Positions 17,316-25,335 of a stretch of 64,000 nt of DNA are shown one piece after another (position 1 is the first letter of the stretch; every line of letters starts with the position of its first letter). The stretch lies in assembly GCA_903858935.1 (NCBI GenBank), contig CAIOKO010000234.1, forward strand, positions 31,650 to 95,649, written 5' to 3'. The position numbers were made by a program, and so were the translations under genes. The notes under the pieces are model-generated. The model saw nothing but the letters and a program-made list of their open reading frames with translations. It was not told the origin of the DNA and searched no databases. This DNA comes from an uncultured Schlesneria sp. GTDB taxonomy: Bacteria > Planctomycetota > Planctomycetia > Planctomycetales > Planctomycetaceae.

Positions 17316-18422
17316 CTACTTCCCTTTACCAAGAAATGTTCTGATCGACTCGTAGATACCGTCTTTGTCTTTGATGTTTGACAGGATCAGGTTTTCATAG
17401 TTGTCGGCGAATTTTCTCAGTTCGCGGATGTAGTCGCCAGAGCCGTACGGGCTTTCCACCTGTCCGTAGCAGAAGAGATTGCAGATGGTCAGGAAGTCGT
17501 CCTGAAGGATCTTCAGACAGCTATTATTGTCTTCGCCCCAGTTGTCACCGTCAGAGAACTGGAAGATGTAGATGTTCCAGTCGGCTGGCGGGAAGTCTCG
17601 TTCGATGATCTTTTTACATTCGACATATGCAGACGAAATGCGAGTCCCGCCACTCTCACGAACGCGATAGAATGTGTCTTCATCGACCTCATGAGCGACG
17701 GCGTCGTGAACGACATACCGACGCTGAAGGCCGTCGTATTGGCTTTTTAACCAGGTGTCGATCCAGAACGATTCGGTTCGCACGATCTCTTTCTGGTCGT
17801 CGGTCATCGAACCTGACACATCCATAATGTAGATCACTGCTGCGTTGGCATGAGGCAGAGGGACTTCGGTCCATGATCGGAATCGTTCATCTTCACGTGT
17901 CGGCACGACGATCGGTCGACTGGGGTCATATTCACTGGACGAGATCAGTCGGCGCAATGCTCGTTTATAGGTTCGTTTGAAGTGTCGTAGCGAATCAGGT
18001 CCGGTTTGACGGATGCTGTTGTACTTCGTCTTAACGGCTTTGATCGTATCTTGTCCCTTGGGCTTGATTGCCGGAAGTTGCAATTCATCACCCAGCATTT
18101 GAGCCAGTTCTTCAATCGTCAATTCGGCTTCACGGACGTGCTGGCCCTTTTGATCGCCCGGCTGGCCCTGTCCATCGCCGTCGTCTTCGCCTTTCCCGAT
18201 TGGTTGACCTGGGTCACCTTCACCTTGACCAACCCCACCTGACCCTTTTTGACCGTGACGGAAATGCGGAATCTCGATGTTTGGAACGGGGATGCTGACC
18301 GTCTCGCGCCCTTTACGGCCGAGAATCTCGCCATGCGTGATGTACTTTTTCAGGCCCTGTCGGACTTTTCCCCGGACGATCTCTTTGAATCGCTGGTTGT
18401 CCCGATCAATGGAGCGCGTCAT
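17316..18422 (-). CDS. yeaH: YeaH/YhbH (DUF444) family protein
   Basis: 368 residues starting MTRSIDRDNQRFKEIVRGKV, as in YeaH/YhbH. A Gly/Gln-rich segment (about residues 55-95, GVGQGEGDPGQP) is followed by a von Willebrand A-like domain with DVSGSM near residue 202 and a terminal conserved ESPYGSGDYIRELRKF block. The family is encoded beside PrkA in many bacteria and takes part in stress or nutrient-limitation responses; its biochemical role is unknown. It lies 169 bases downstream of prkA on the same strand with a short hairpin between. The third usual partner, SpoVR/YcgB, does not follow, because the next gene is convergent. Confidence 0.92.
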   Translation of the reverse strand: MTRSIDRDNQRFKEIVRGKVRQGLKKYITHGEILGRKGRETVSIPVPNIEIPHFRHGQKGSGGVGQGEGDPGQPIGKGEDDGDGQGQPGDQKGQHVREAELTIEELAQMLGDELQLPAIKPKGQDTIKAVKTKYNSIRQTGPDSLRHFKRTYKRALRRLISSSEYDPSRPIVVPTREDERFRSWTEVPLPHANAAVIYIMDVSGSMTDDQKEIVRTESFWIDTWLKSQYDGLQRRYVVHDAVAHEVDEDTFYRVRESGGTRISSAYVECKKIIERDFPPADWNIYIFQFSDGDNWGEDNNSCLKILQDDFLTICNLFCYGQVESPYGSGDYIRELRKFADNYENLILSNIKDKDGIYESIRTFLGKGK

Positions 18423-18527
18423 GGCCGTGATCTTTCTCTTTACCGCTTTGTCACTGCTGAGCGGGTGCCACTGGATGACCGTCTTCGGTCACCCAGTGCT
18501 CTTTGACTGACGAATCACATGCGAAGA

Positions 18528-18557
18528 CACTGCTTCTCCGAAGACTCCGAAGCAGTG
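18528..18557. repeat. Short hairpin between prkA and yeaH (CACTGCTTC/GAAGCAGTG)
   Basis: Nine-base perfect arms surround a 12-base loop. Similar hairpins with CCACTGCTT/AAGCAGTGG occur at 41894-41925 and, looser, at 41840-41869, so this is a small REP-like family. It may trim or attenuate the prkA-yeaH message. Confidence 0.6.
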
Positions 18558-18591
18558 GCACAGAACCTGAACCTTAGTCGTTGATATACGA

Positions 18592-20640
18592 TTAGTCTCG
18601 TTTTGCGTCTCCTCGGGCAAAAATGCTGGCGACGTACTGCAAGACGTCGGTCGCCGATTCGTCGTTGTAACCAAAGTTCTTGATCAGGCGGCCTTTAACG
18701 ACGTCGATCTTTTCCTGCGTATCCTTGTCGACGACGTTTGAGACGAGGCTGGTCAGCTTGATCGTATCTTTCTGATCTTCGAACAGTTTCATTTCCAAAG
18801 CCTTATGCAGCCGCTCGTTCGTCTTGTAATCGAACTTCTTGCCGTCGAGTGACAAGGCCCCGATGTAATTCATGATCTCACGTCGGAAATCATCTTTACG
18901 AGTCTCGGGGATATCGATTCGTTCTTCGATCGACCGCATCAGGCGTTCGTCCGGTTGTTCATCCTGACCGGTAAACTTGTTTCTCACCTTTTCTCGTTGC
19001 GTATAGGCTTTGACATTGTCGATGTAATTCGAACAGAGTCTCATCAACGCTTCTTCGTCTGCAGCAATCGCTCGCTGGACTTCGTTCTTGACGACATCGG
19101 TGTATTCGTCCTTCACGACCGAAATCAGCCGACGATAGCCTTCTCGCGTTTCTTCATTCGGGATCAGCGAGTGATGTTGCAGGCCATATTCCAGTTCATT
19201 CAAGACCATGAACGGGTTAATACACGTGGCATCGGTATTGTTAACCAGTGCGTTCGAGATCTTGTCTTGAACGTACCGGGGTGAAATTCCCTGCAGACCT
19301 TCGTGCTTGGCTTCTTTTCGGAGCTGCTCGATGTTTTCCGTAGTGAAGCCCGGCAGCGTTTTGCCGTTATACAGCTTCAGCTTCTGCAGCACGGTCAGCC
19401 CGTGATGCTTCGGTTCTTCGAGCCGGGTCAACACGGCCCATGTCGCGGCAACTTCCAGCGTGTGCGGAGCAATATGCTTTCCGCGTACGCGTCGGTCGTT
19501 GTAGTCCTTTTCGTAAATTCGCAGCTCGTGTCCAAGCTTGGTAACATAAGGAACGTCGATCTTGACGGTTCGGTCACGTAACGCTTCCATGAATTCATTC
19601 GATTGCAGTTTGCGGAATTCCGGCTCGTTTGTGTGGCCGATGATGACCGTATCGATGTCGGTCTGAGCAAACTTCTTCGGCTTGATCTTGTGCTCTTGCG
19701 AGGCACCAAGCAGATCGTAAAGGAACGCCACGTCCAGCTTCAGCACTTCGATGAATTCGATCATACCGCGGTTAGAAACGTTGAACTCACCATCGAAGTT
19801 AAAGGCACGAGGATCGGATTCCGAACCGTACTCGGCGATCTTGCGATAATTGATGTCACCAGTCAGTTCGGTACTGTCCTGGTTCTTTTCGTCTTTGGGT
19901 TGGAACGTCCCGATCCCGATGCGGTCCTGTTCCGAGAGGAAGAACCGTTTCACGACGACGCTTTGCAAGACCTTGGTCCAGTCTCCGTCGCATTTCTCAA
20001 GCCGTTCTTTGAAGACAAAGCGACTCAGCGGACAGACGTCGCCAGTGATCTCGACAGTAAACTGCTTGTTTCGATCGCGGCCTTCGTTCAGAGAGGCACA
20101 GACTTCTTCGCGGCAGGCATGCGGGATCAACTGCAGCGGTTCGCTGTTCATCGGGTCCCACGTGATCGATCCGTCTTCTTCTTTCCAGCCAAACGTGTAG
20201 AGTGCCCCCTCGGGTTTGCGGCTGTATCGCTGCAGTCCCTTTTTCAGAAGTCTGGCGATAGTGCTTTTCGAACTTCCCACGGGCCCGTGCAGCAGCAACA
20301 CGCGGCGTTCGCTGCCGTACTTCAATGCGGCCGACCGGAAAACGTGGACAAGCTGCGTCAGCGGTTCGGTCAGGCCGAAAATGGCATCTTCCCCGCCAGT
20401 GTCGGGATCGTCGAAGAACTTGTATCTCAGCAAACCGTCACGTCGACCTTCGTCCACCGGATAGGTGCCGTAGGTCATGATCATGTCGTACATCCGCTGA
20501 TGAGCCGACCGGGTCACCTCGGGTGTCTTTCTCACCAGATCGAGGTACTCGTCGAACGTCCCTTGCCAGTGTTCCTGCCGATATGCATCCGCGTTCTGAC
20601 GCGAAGAAAACTGTTGCAGTAAACTTTGCCCAGTAGCCAT
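18592..20640 (-). CDS. prkA: PrkA family serine protein kinase / AAA+ protein
   Basis: 682 residues from the ATG at 20640 ([20 protein letters not shown]). A longer frame to 20709 adds 23 residues that are not family-like. The AAA+ part has Walker [16 protein letters not shown] near residue 107. The C-terminal half carries the PrkA kinase-related region ([20 protein letters not shown]). PrkA proteins phosphorylate serine or act as an AAA+ (Lon-like) protease-related factor during stress, with YeaH as partner. Gene order prkA-yeaH on one strand, with 169 bases between them, suggests an operon. Length fits the family (about 630-690). Confidence 0.94.
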   Translation of the reverse strand: MATGQSLLQQFSSRQNADAYRQEHWQGTFDEYLDLVRKTPEVTRSAHQRMYDMIMTYGTYPVDEGRRDGLLRYKFFDDPDTGGEDAIFGLTEPLTQLVHVFRSAALKYGSERRVLLLHGPVGSSKSTIARLLKKGLQRYSRKPEGALYTFGWKEEDGSITWDPMNSEPLQLIPHACREEVCASLNEGRDRNKQFTVEITGDVCPLSRFVFKERLEKCDGDWTKVLQSVVVKRFFLSEQDRIGIGTFQPKDEKNQDSTELTGDINYRKIAEYGSESDPRAFNFDGEFNVSNRGMIEFIEVLKLDVAFLYDLLGASQEHKIKPKKFAQTDIDTVIIGHTNEPEFRKLQSNEFMEALRDRTVKIDVPYVTKLGHELRIYEKDYNDRRVRGKHIAPHTLEVAATWAVLTRLEEPKHHGLTVLQKLKLYNGKTLPGFTTENIEQLRKEAKHEGLQGISPRYVQDKISNALVNNTDATCINPFMVLNELEYGLQHHSLIPNEETREGYRRLISVVKDEYTDVVKNEVQRAIAADEEALMRLCSNYIDNVKAYTQREKVRNKFTGQDEQPDERLMRSIEERIDIPETRKDDFRREIMNYIGALSLDGKKFDYKTNERLHKALEMKLFEDQKDTIKLTSLVSNVVDKDTQEKIDVVKGRLIKNFGYNDESATDVLQYVASIFARGDAKRD

Positions 20641-21149
20641 GTGACCGATCCTTGTGTCAAATGTCGATCGTGAAATGCACCATGCAACGAACACATGGTT
20701 GTGATTCACGCTCGCGACTGGAAGGCAATCTTTGGCACGTTTCGCAACGCCTTCTTGGCGTCCACCCCGTGCGAGCCGTCAGATGACCGCCCAGTCCTCA
20801 CGATTCAGAAAGTGGTAAAGAACAGCCAATTCATATCGCTGCGGGCACAAAGTGCACCGAGGCGATCTCTGCAAGAACCTTTGACTTCTCAGGTCAATCA
20901 GTTCCCAATGCCGTCACCATCCGTTCGAAGTTCGACCCGTCTTTCGTGTCCAACCATTTCCTCGTTACGGATTTGATGTCGGATTCCCGTTTGACGAACA
21001 TAACGAATTATCACAGCCAGACCCGTTCCGGCAAGACCAATGTTCGCAAAGTAGCTACTCTTTCGAGATACAGACTTCGGTTATTGGAATTGGACAGTGT
21101 GCGAACGGTCGATTTATCGTCGAATTCAGTGTAATAAAAAAAGTGGAAT
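20641..21149. other. 509-base divergent intergenic region
   Basis: This is the upstream region of both prkA (minus) and the ABC-2/CPBP gene (plus). I see no convincing gene, RNA or repeat; the open frames here are short and lack family character. It is probably a shared promoter region, but I cannot place promoters with confidence. Confidence 0.5.
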
Positions 21150-23558
21150 ATGAACTGGCGAAACGTTACTCTCATTTTTCGACGCGAAGTTCTTGATCAA
21201 TTGCGAGACAGGCGAACATTGTTCATGGTTGCCGTGCTGCCGATGCTGTTGTATCCGCTGATGGGTATCGGCACGGCACAAATGACCGCAATATTTACCG
21301 AACAGCCTCGAACAGTCGTGATCCTGGGGGCGGCAGATCTTCCCCCCCCGACGCTGTTGGACGGGAATCGGTTTGCCTCAAAATGGTTCCATTCACCTGC
21401 AGACGTCGAAAAACTGATTGTTCTCGCAGATCTGATTGAACCGAACGATCCGACACTTTCGGATTCGAATCGTCACACCTCCGGTAAAGAGCAACGTATT
21501 GAATTCGCCAGGCAGCTTCGCGATCTTGTACTGGAACGGCAGCAGCTTAAAGCTGCGATTGCTTCAGGTAAGAACAGCAGCTCTGCAGGTTCGGTTGATG
21601 AACAGCTTGCGAGTTTGAACGCAAAGTTAATGAAGCAGTTTGAACAAAGCGGGATTCAGGTGCTGGTCATTATTCCGCCCGACTTCGGTCGCGACGTGGC
21701 CAGGCGACAAGCAGATCTGACCCGGCGGCGACCTGACGGTGAAATCGCCGAAATTATCACTCGACCGCTGATCGTACAAAACAGTTCGGATGAAAAGTCG
21801 GCCATCGCCCATCGTCGAGTAACCGACGCCATTCGAACATGGGAGCAATCAATCCTGCAGGAACAGCTTCGAGAAAGCCAGCTTCCCAAGAGCCTGACGT
21901 CGCCGATCAACGTCGAAGACCTGGACCTGGCTGAAAGCGAAAACATTTCTGCAAACGTCTGGTCCAAAGTCTTTCCCGCACTGCTGGTGATCATGACGCT
22001 CACCGGCGCCTTTTATCCCGCCGTCGATTTGTGTGCCGGAGAGAAAGAGCGGGGAACAATGGAGACGTTGCTTATCTGCCCGGCGACTCGAACCGAAATT
22101 GTACTCGGCAAATTTTTCACGGTCTTGCTGTTCAGCATGGCGACAGCCCTGCTGAATCTGCTCAGTGTCGGGGTGACGGGAAAATACATGGCGTCGCTGA
22201 CACTTGGGCAGGCGTCGTCGCGGCTGGGGGATTTGACGATGCCGCCGTTTATCTCGCTGGTCTGGGTGATCGTCATTCTCGTTCCGCTGTCGACATTATT
22301 CAGTGCTCTTTGCCTGGCTCTGGCGACCTTTGCCCGCAGCAGTAAAGAAGGGCAGTATTACTTATCCCCCCTTCTGATTACATCGCTCGGCCTGACGATG
22401 TTCTGCCTGTCACCCGGCACGGAAATGCAGCCTTTCTATACCGTGTTACCGGTCATCGGCCCCGGACTGTTGCTGAAGGGATTGTTGAAGGCCAATGGTC
22501 CCGATGCGGCCATGTATGCCTATGTGATTCCGGTCTTGATCACATCGATTGGTTACAGCCTGCTGGCGTTGTGGTGGGCGATCGAGCAATTTGGCAGTGA
22601 AGAGGTCTTGTTCTGTGAGGCCGAACAAGTGGACCTGCGGCTTTGGGTCAAACACCTGTTTCGGGATAAGTTGCCACTACCGACATTCGTCGAAGCATTA
22701 TTCTGTTTTCTGTTGTTGATTCTGTTGCAGTTCGCATCCTGGAAGCCGTTCCAGTCAGCGATTCTGCAGACCCCCGCGTCGGAACAGGGGCTGCTGCAGA
22801 TCAAGTTATTGATGGTTCAGCAATTCCTGCTGATGGCAGCACCAGCGTTGTTGCTGGGAGTGTTGCTGACCACCAGCCTGCGTCGAACGTTCTCGTTGCG
22901 ATGGCCTGGTCTGCCGCGACTTCTGTTAGCGGTCTTATTGCCATTCGTGCTGCAGCCACTGGCGTTCGAACTGTTAGTGCGTCTGCAATGGTTTTTTCCT
23001 CCTGCACCTCAGGGCGTGGCAGGACTGATGCAGCAATTGAAAACGAGCAACCTGTGGCTGATCATCCTGGCCTTCGCAGTGACACCAGCGATCTGTGAAG
23101 AGATCGCATTCCGGGGTTTTCTCTTGTCGGGGTTTCGTCAGTCGGGAAGGGTAGTATTGGCGGTTCTGTTGTCGAGTTTTACGTTTGGCATTATCCACGT
23201 GATTCCGCAACAAGTGTTCAATGCGATGCTGCTGGGGATCGTTCTCGGAGCGATGTGTGTTCGGACCGGAAGTCTGTTTCCAGGTATCGTCTACCACTTC
23301 ATTCATAATTCGCTGAGTGTACTTCACGATCGATTCGGTAATGACATGCCAACCGATCATGTATGGAGCTATTTCTTTCGCCACGAAGACGGCACGCTGC
23401 GATACCAGCCACTCATGCTTGGTCTCATGTTGTTGACTGCCGTCGGACTACTTTATGGTTTGCTGCGACCCGTGACGAATTCCCTCGATGAACAACCGCG
23501 TGATCTGGTATCCGATTCGATCGGGCTTTCGAAGGTGAGTGACGATGCAGAATCCTGA
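21150..23558 (+). CDS. ABC-2 type (NatB-like) permease fused to a CPBP intramembrane protease
   Basis: 802 residues. The N-terminal part (about 1-480) is an ABC-2 permease of the NatB type: cytoplasmic start (IFRREVLDQLRDRRTLFMV), first helix near 25-45, a large extracytoplasmic loop (about 50-265), then helices beginning NVWSKVFPALLVIMTLTGAF with AGEKERGTMETLLICP. The C-terminal part (about 500-790) is a CPBP (CAAX/Abi) metalloprotease with EEIAFRG near residue 650, FGIIH and HFIHNSL, matching the EExxxR, FxxxH and HxxxN motifs. No ATPase partner (NatA) lies nearby, so it must be encoded elsewhere. The substrate is unknown; such fusions occur in Planctomycetes. The next gene overlaps its last codons. 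Confidence 0.88.
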   Translation: MNWRNVTLIFRREVLDQLRDRRTLFMVAVLPMLLYPLMGIGTAQMTAIFTEQPRTVVILGAADLPPPTLLDGNRFASKWFHSPADVEKLIVLADLIEPNDPTLSDSNRHTSGKEQRIEFARQLRDLVLERQQLKAAIASGKNSSSAGSVDEQLASLNAKLMKQFEQSGIQVLVIIPPDFGRDVARRQADLTRRRPDGEIAEIITRPLIVQNSSDEKSAIAHRRVTDAIRTWEQSILQEQLRESQLPKSLTSPINVEDLDLAESENISANVWSKVFPALLVIMTLTGAFYPAVDLCAGEKERGTMETLLICPATRTEIVLGKFFTVLLFSMATALLNLLSVGVTGKYMASLTLGQASSRLGDLTMPPFISLVWVIVILVPLSTLFSALCLALATFARSSKEGQYYLSPLLITSLGLTMFCLSPGTEMQPFYTVLPVIGPGLLLKGLLKANGPDAAMYAYVIPVLITSIGYSLLALWWAIEQFGSEEVLFCEAEQVDLRLWVKHLFRDKLPLPTFVEALFCFLLLILLQFASWKPFQSAILQTPASEQGLLQIKLLMVQQFLLMAAPALLLGVLLTTSLRRTFSLRWPGLPRLLLAVLLPFVLQPLAFELLVRLQWFFPPAPQGVAGLMQQLKTSNLWLIILAFAVTPAICEEIAFRGFLLSGFRQSGRVVLAVLLSSFTFGIIHVIPQQVFNAMLLGIVLGAMCVRTGSLFPGIVYHFIHNSLSVLHDRFGNDMPTDHVWSYFFRHEDGTLRYQPLMLGLMLLTAVGLLYGLLRPVTNSLDEQPRDLVSDSIGLSKVSDDAES

Positions 23559-23781
23559 AAGCGATCGTCCGAAGGAATCAAACAGCAAGTGTCCCAACTG
23601 CGAGCGTCATTTTACTTGCGACGTCGCCAACGGTTGCACAAATTGCTGGTGTATGAGTTTGCCTGCCGTGCTGCCGGTTAGCGCCGAAGCCAAATGTCTT
23701 TGTGAGGAATGTCTGGAAAAAGCGATTGCCACTGGCATAGCCGGCTTGAGAGCGTCGGCCGATGAGTTTAGGACACAATGA
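23545..23781 (+). CDS. Cysteine-rich CWC family protein
   Basis: This small protein (78 residues) has KCPNCERHFTCDVANGCTN and then CWCMSLPAVLP, followed by CLCEECLEKAI. The spacing C-x2-C-x4-F-x-C and the CWC tripeptide before a Leu-Pro match the Cys_rich_CWC family, of unknown function and probably metal-binding. The ATG at 23545 has an AAGGTG ribosome-binding site within the previous gene and overlaps that gene's 3' end by 14 bases, so the two are probably co-translated. Confidence 0.8.
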   Translation: MQNPESDRPKESNSKCPNCERHFTCDVANGCTNCWCMSLPAVLPVSAEAKCLCEECLEKAIATGIAGLRASADEFRTQ

Positions 23782-23954
23782 TCGTTACCAGTGTGTCGTT
23801 CGGAAGAGCGATTCGACTAGTGAGCTTTCTGCGTAAAATAAGGCACGCCATCGTCGTTGTTAGCCGTATCGAAGGGCTAAGCTCTTTTGACCTGCAGCGG
23901 TGGTTTTCCACTGCCGGTTTTTCAACTTCCTATTCAATGAAATTGGGTACTGTC

Positions 23955-24419
23955 CTAGATCTGTGTTGGTCCTAATTTCGGTTTCCGTGGCTTTACTAAC
24001 AACAGGTAGGCCGAGAGCAGGGTTAACGGGATGACAATGGACCAATAAGGGATAATCCACAAATCGACTCGTCCGTCAGGAAGATATGCCCTACCTAGTT
24101 CGTACCCCGCGGCAAAGCCACACCAACGGAATCTCCAGATCATTGGATCGTCTGCCGCAGCCGTTTTGTGCAGTTCAACAATAGACCACTTTGGGACCGC
24201 CCATTTAATCGGTTTAGGCGGAACCAGTGTCTCGACTTGCATAATGAGAAAGCCTTCAAAAGACCTGATATGTATATCCGTTGCCATATCTTCCTCAGAA
24301 GTAAGCTGAATTAAATCATCCACTCTCCAGCTACGAACCCACCCAGCAACAACCACGCATGCCAGAACGAGTGCGACCCCTCCCGCCTTTCGTCGCCAGC
24401 CGTAGAAGAAGTCGCCCAT
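23955..24419 (-). CDS. Small planctomycete membrane protein of unknown function
   Basis: 154 residues. It has an N-terminal helix (about 12-29, GGVALVLACVVVAGWVRSW), a soluble extracytoplasmic stretch with RSFEGFLIMQ, a WIIPYWSIVIPLTLLSAYLL C-terminal helix (about 122-143), and a positively charged tail (KPRKPK). The pattern MGDFFYGWRRKAG at the start and the PYWSIVIPLTLLSA end are, as I recall, common in planctomycete genomes as an orphan family. No function can be assigned. Its start is about 40 bases from a strong inverted repeat at 24458-24544. Confidence 0.7.
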   Translation of the reverse strand: MGDFFYGWRRKAGGVALVLACVVVAGWVRSWRVDDLIQLTSEEDMATDIHIRSFEGFLIMQVETLVPPKPIKWAVPKWSIVELHKTAAADDPMIWRFRWCGFAAGYELGRAYLPDGRVDLWIIPYWSIVIPLTLLSAYLLLVKPRKPKLGPTQI

Positions 24420-24457
24420 GATTTGTGATGTCCAGACTGGATTGAGTGTTCTGGGGT

Positions 24458-24544
24458 CGGGCGTTCAAATTTCAAAATTGGCCGCACACGTCAAATTCTC
24501 AATGAAAACTGCCCGACCGTCCAATTTTGAAATTTGAACGCCCG
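24458..24544. repeat. Perfect 24-bp inverted repeat
   Basis: CGGGCGTTCAAATTTCAAAA (continuing TTGG; 24458-24481) is repeated exactly in inverse at 24521-24544, separated by 39 bases. It lies in the leader between the PEGA lipoprotein gene and the small membrane protein gene, both on the minus strand. It may act as a transcript hairpin or be a small mobile repeat; there is no U tract for a clear terminator call. Confidence 0.8.
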
Positions 24545-24626
24545 CCCCCTCTGAGATCCCCATCAACGCGCGAGCGATTACCCTATTCTAAACCCATCAT
24601 CGACGCGCATAAACCGGCTGCGCCGG

Positions 24627-25082
24627 CTAGGGGCCGATTTGGGCTTCGCTGCGAAGTTGTCGTGCGCGGGCACGAAGTTCTTCGTCGGGGATGATTTGCT
24701 TCGGCTGCAGGTCGAAGTTGAAGACTCGGCGATCTGTGACTCGCTTCGGCGAAAAGTTATCGGCGAAGAATTCAATCACCGGCCACTGATACCACGGTGC
24801 GGGAATCGTGACCAGATCCGTTTTGGTTTCGAAACCATCCTTAATCAGGGTGACCTGGCGCGTGCCGTACCAGATGAAGTCAGCCGAAGCAGGGGTGTAA
24901 CCAATTTCGCGTCCGTCCAGTAATGTCATGGCCCCTGGCGGATTGGAAACGATCGTCATCCGACGACTCACGCAACCGACGGACGAAAACGACAGGACTG
25001 CCAGCACAGCCAACAGGCCATGTCGAAGCGAGACCCGACTTATTCGCCGTGATTGAACGTAACTCGTGATGAGCTGATCCAA
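24627..25082 (-). CDS. PEGA-domain lipoprotein
   Basis: 151 residues with a hydrophobic leader ending in SSVGC (a lipobox-like sequence, Cys near residue 37). A PEGA-type beta domain follows: MTIVSNPPGAMTLLDGREIG, then YTPASADFIWYGTRQVTLIK. PEGA domains are surface or envelope modules of unclear binding role. The C-terminal part (FFADNFSPKRVTDRRVFNFD) is conserved among planctomycete PEGA lipoproteins, as I recall. A start further in (about residue 17) is possible, because the leader is longer than usual. Confidence 0.75.
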   Translation of the reverse strand: MDQLITSYVQSRRISRVSLRHGLLAVLAVLSFSSVGCVSRRMTIVSNPPGAMTLLDGREIGYTPASADFIWYGTRQVTLIKDGFETKTDLVTIPAPWYQWPVIEFFADNFSPKRVTDRRVFNFDLQPKQIIPDEELRARARQLRSEAQIGP

Positions 25083-25335
25083 AAGAGACTCCTTAAGAAT
25101 TGATCGACGGGGCGAGGAGTATAGAATCCGAAAGAAAATGAGCCAAGACCAGTTGTAAGTGTCTATTGCAGAATGGGTTCAGGCGAAATCCTGTTGCGAA
25201 AAAACCGGCCGACGTTGTCTCGAGATTTTGGGTTTCTTTGTTGATCGACGATTTCTGGTATACTTCGCTGATGATCTAAACGATGGCTGTTCTGCCATCG
25301 AAAACCGCGGGCCGAATTTGGTGAAAGGCTCGAAA

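Noticed and set aside
19603..20622. A 339-codon open frame on the plus strand
   Set aside because: It is antisense to prkA, which has clear family motifs over the whole stretch; the plus-strand translation has no recognisable domain.
23778..23975. A 65-codon plus-strand frame overlapping the CWC gene end
   Set aside because: No ribosome-binding site, no conserved pattern, and it runs into the convergent gene.
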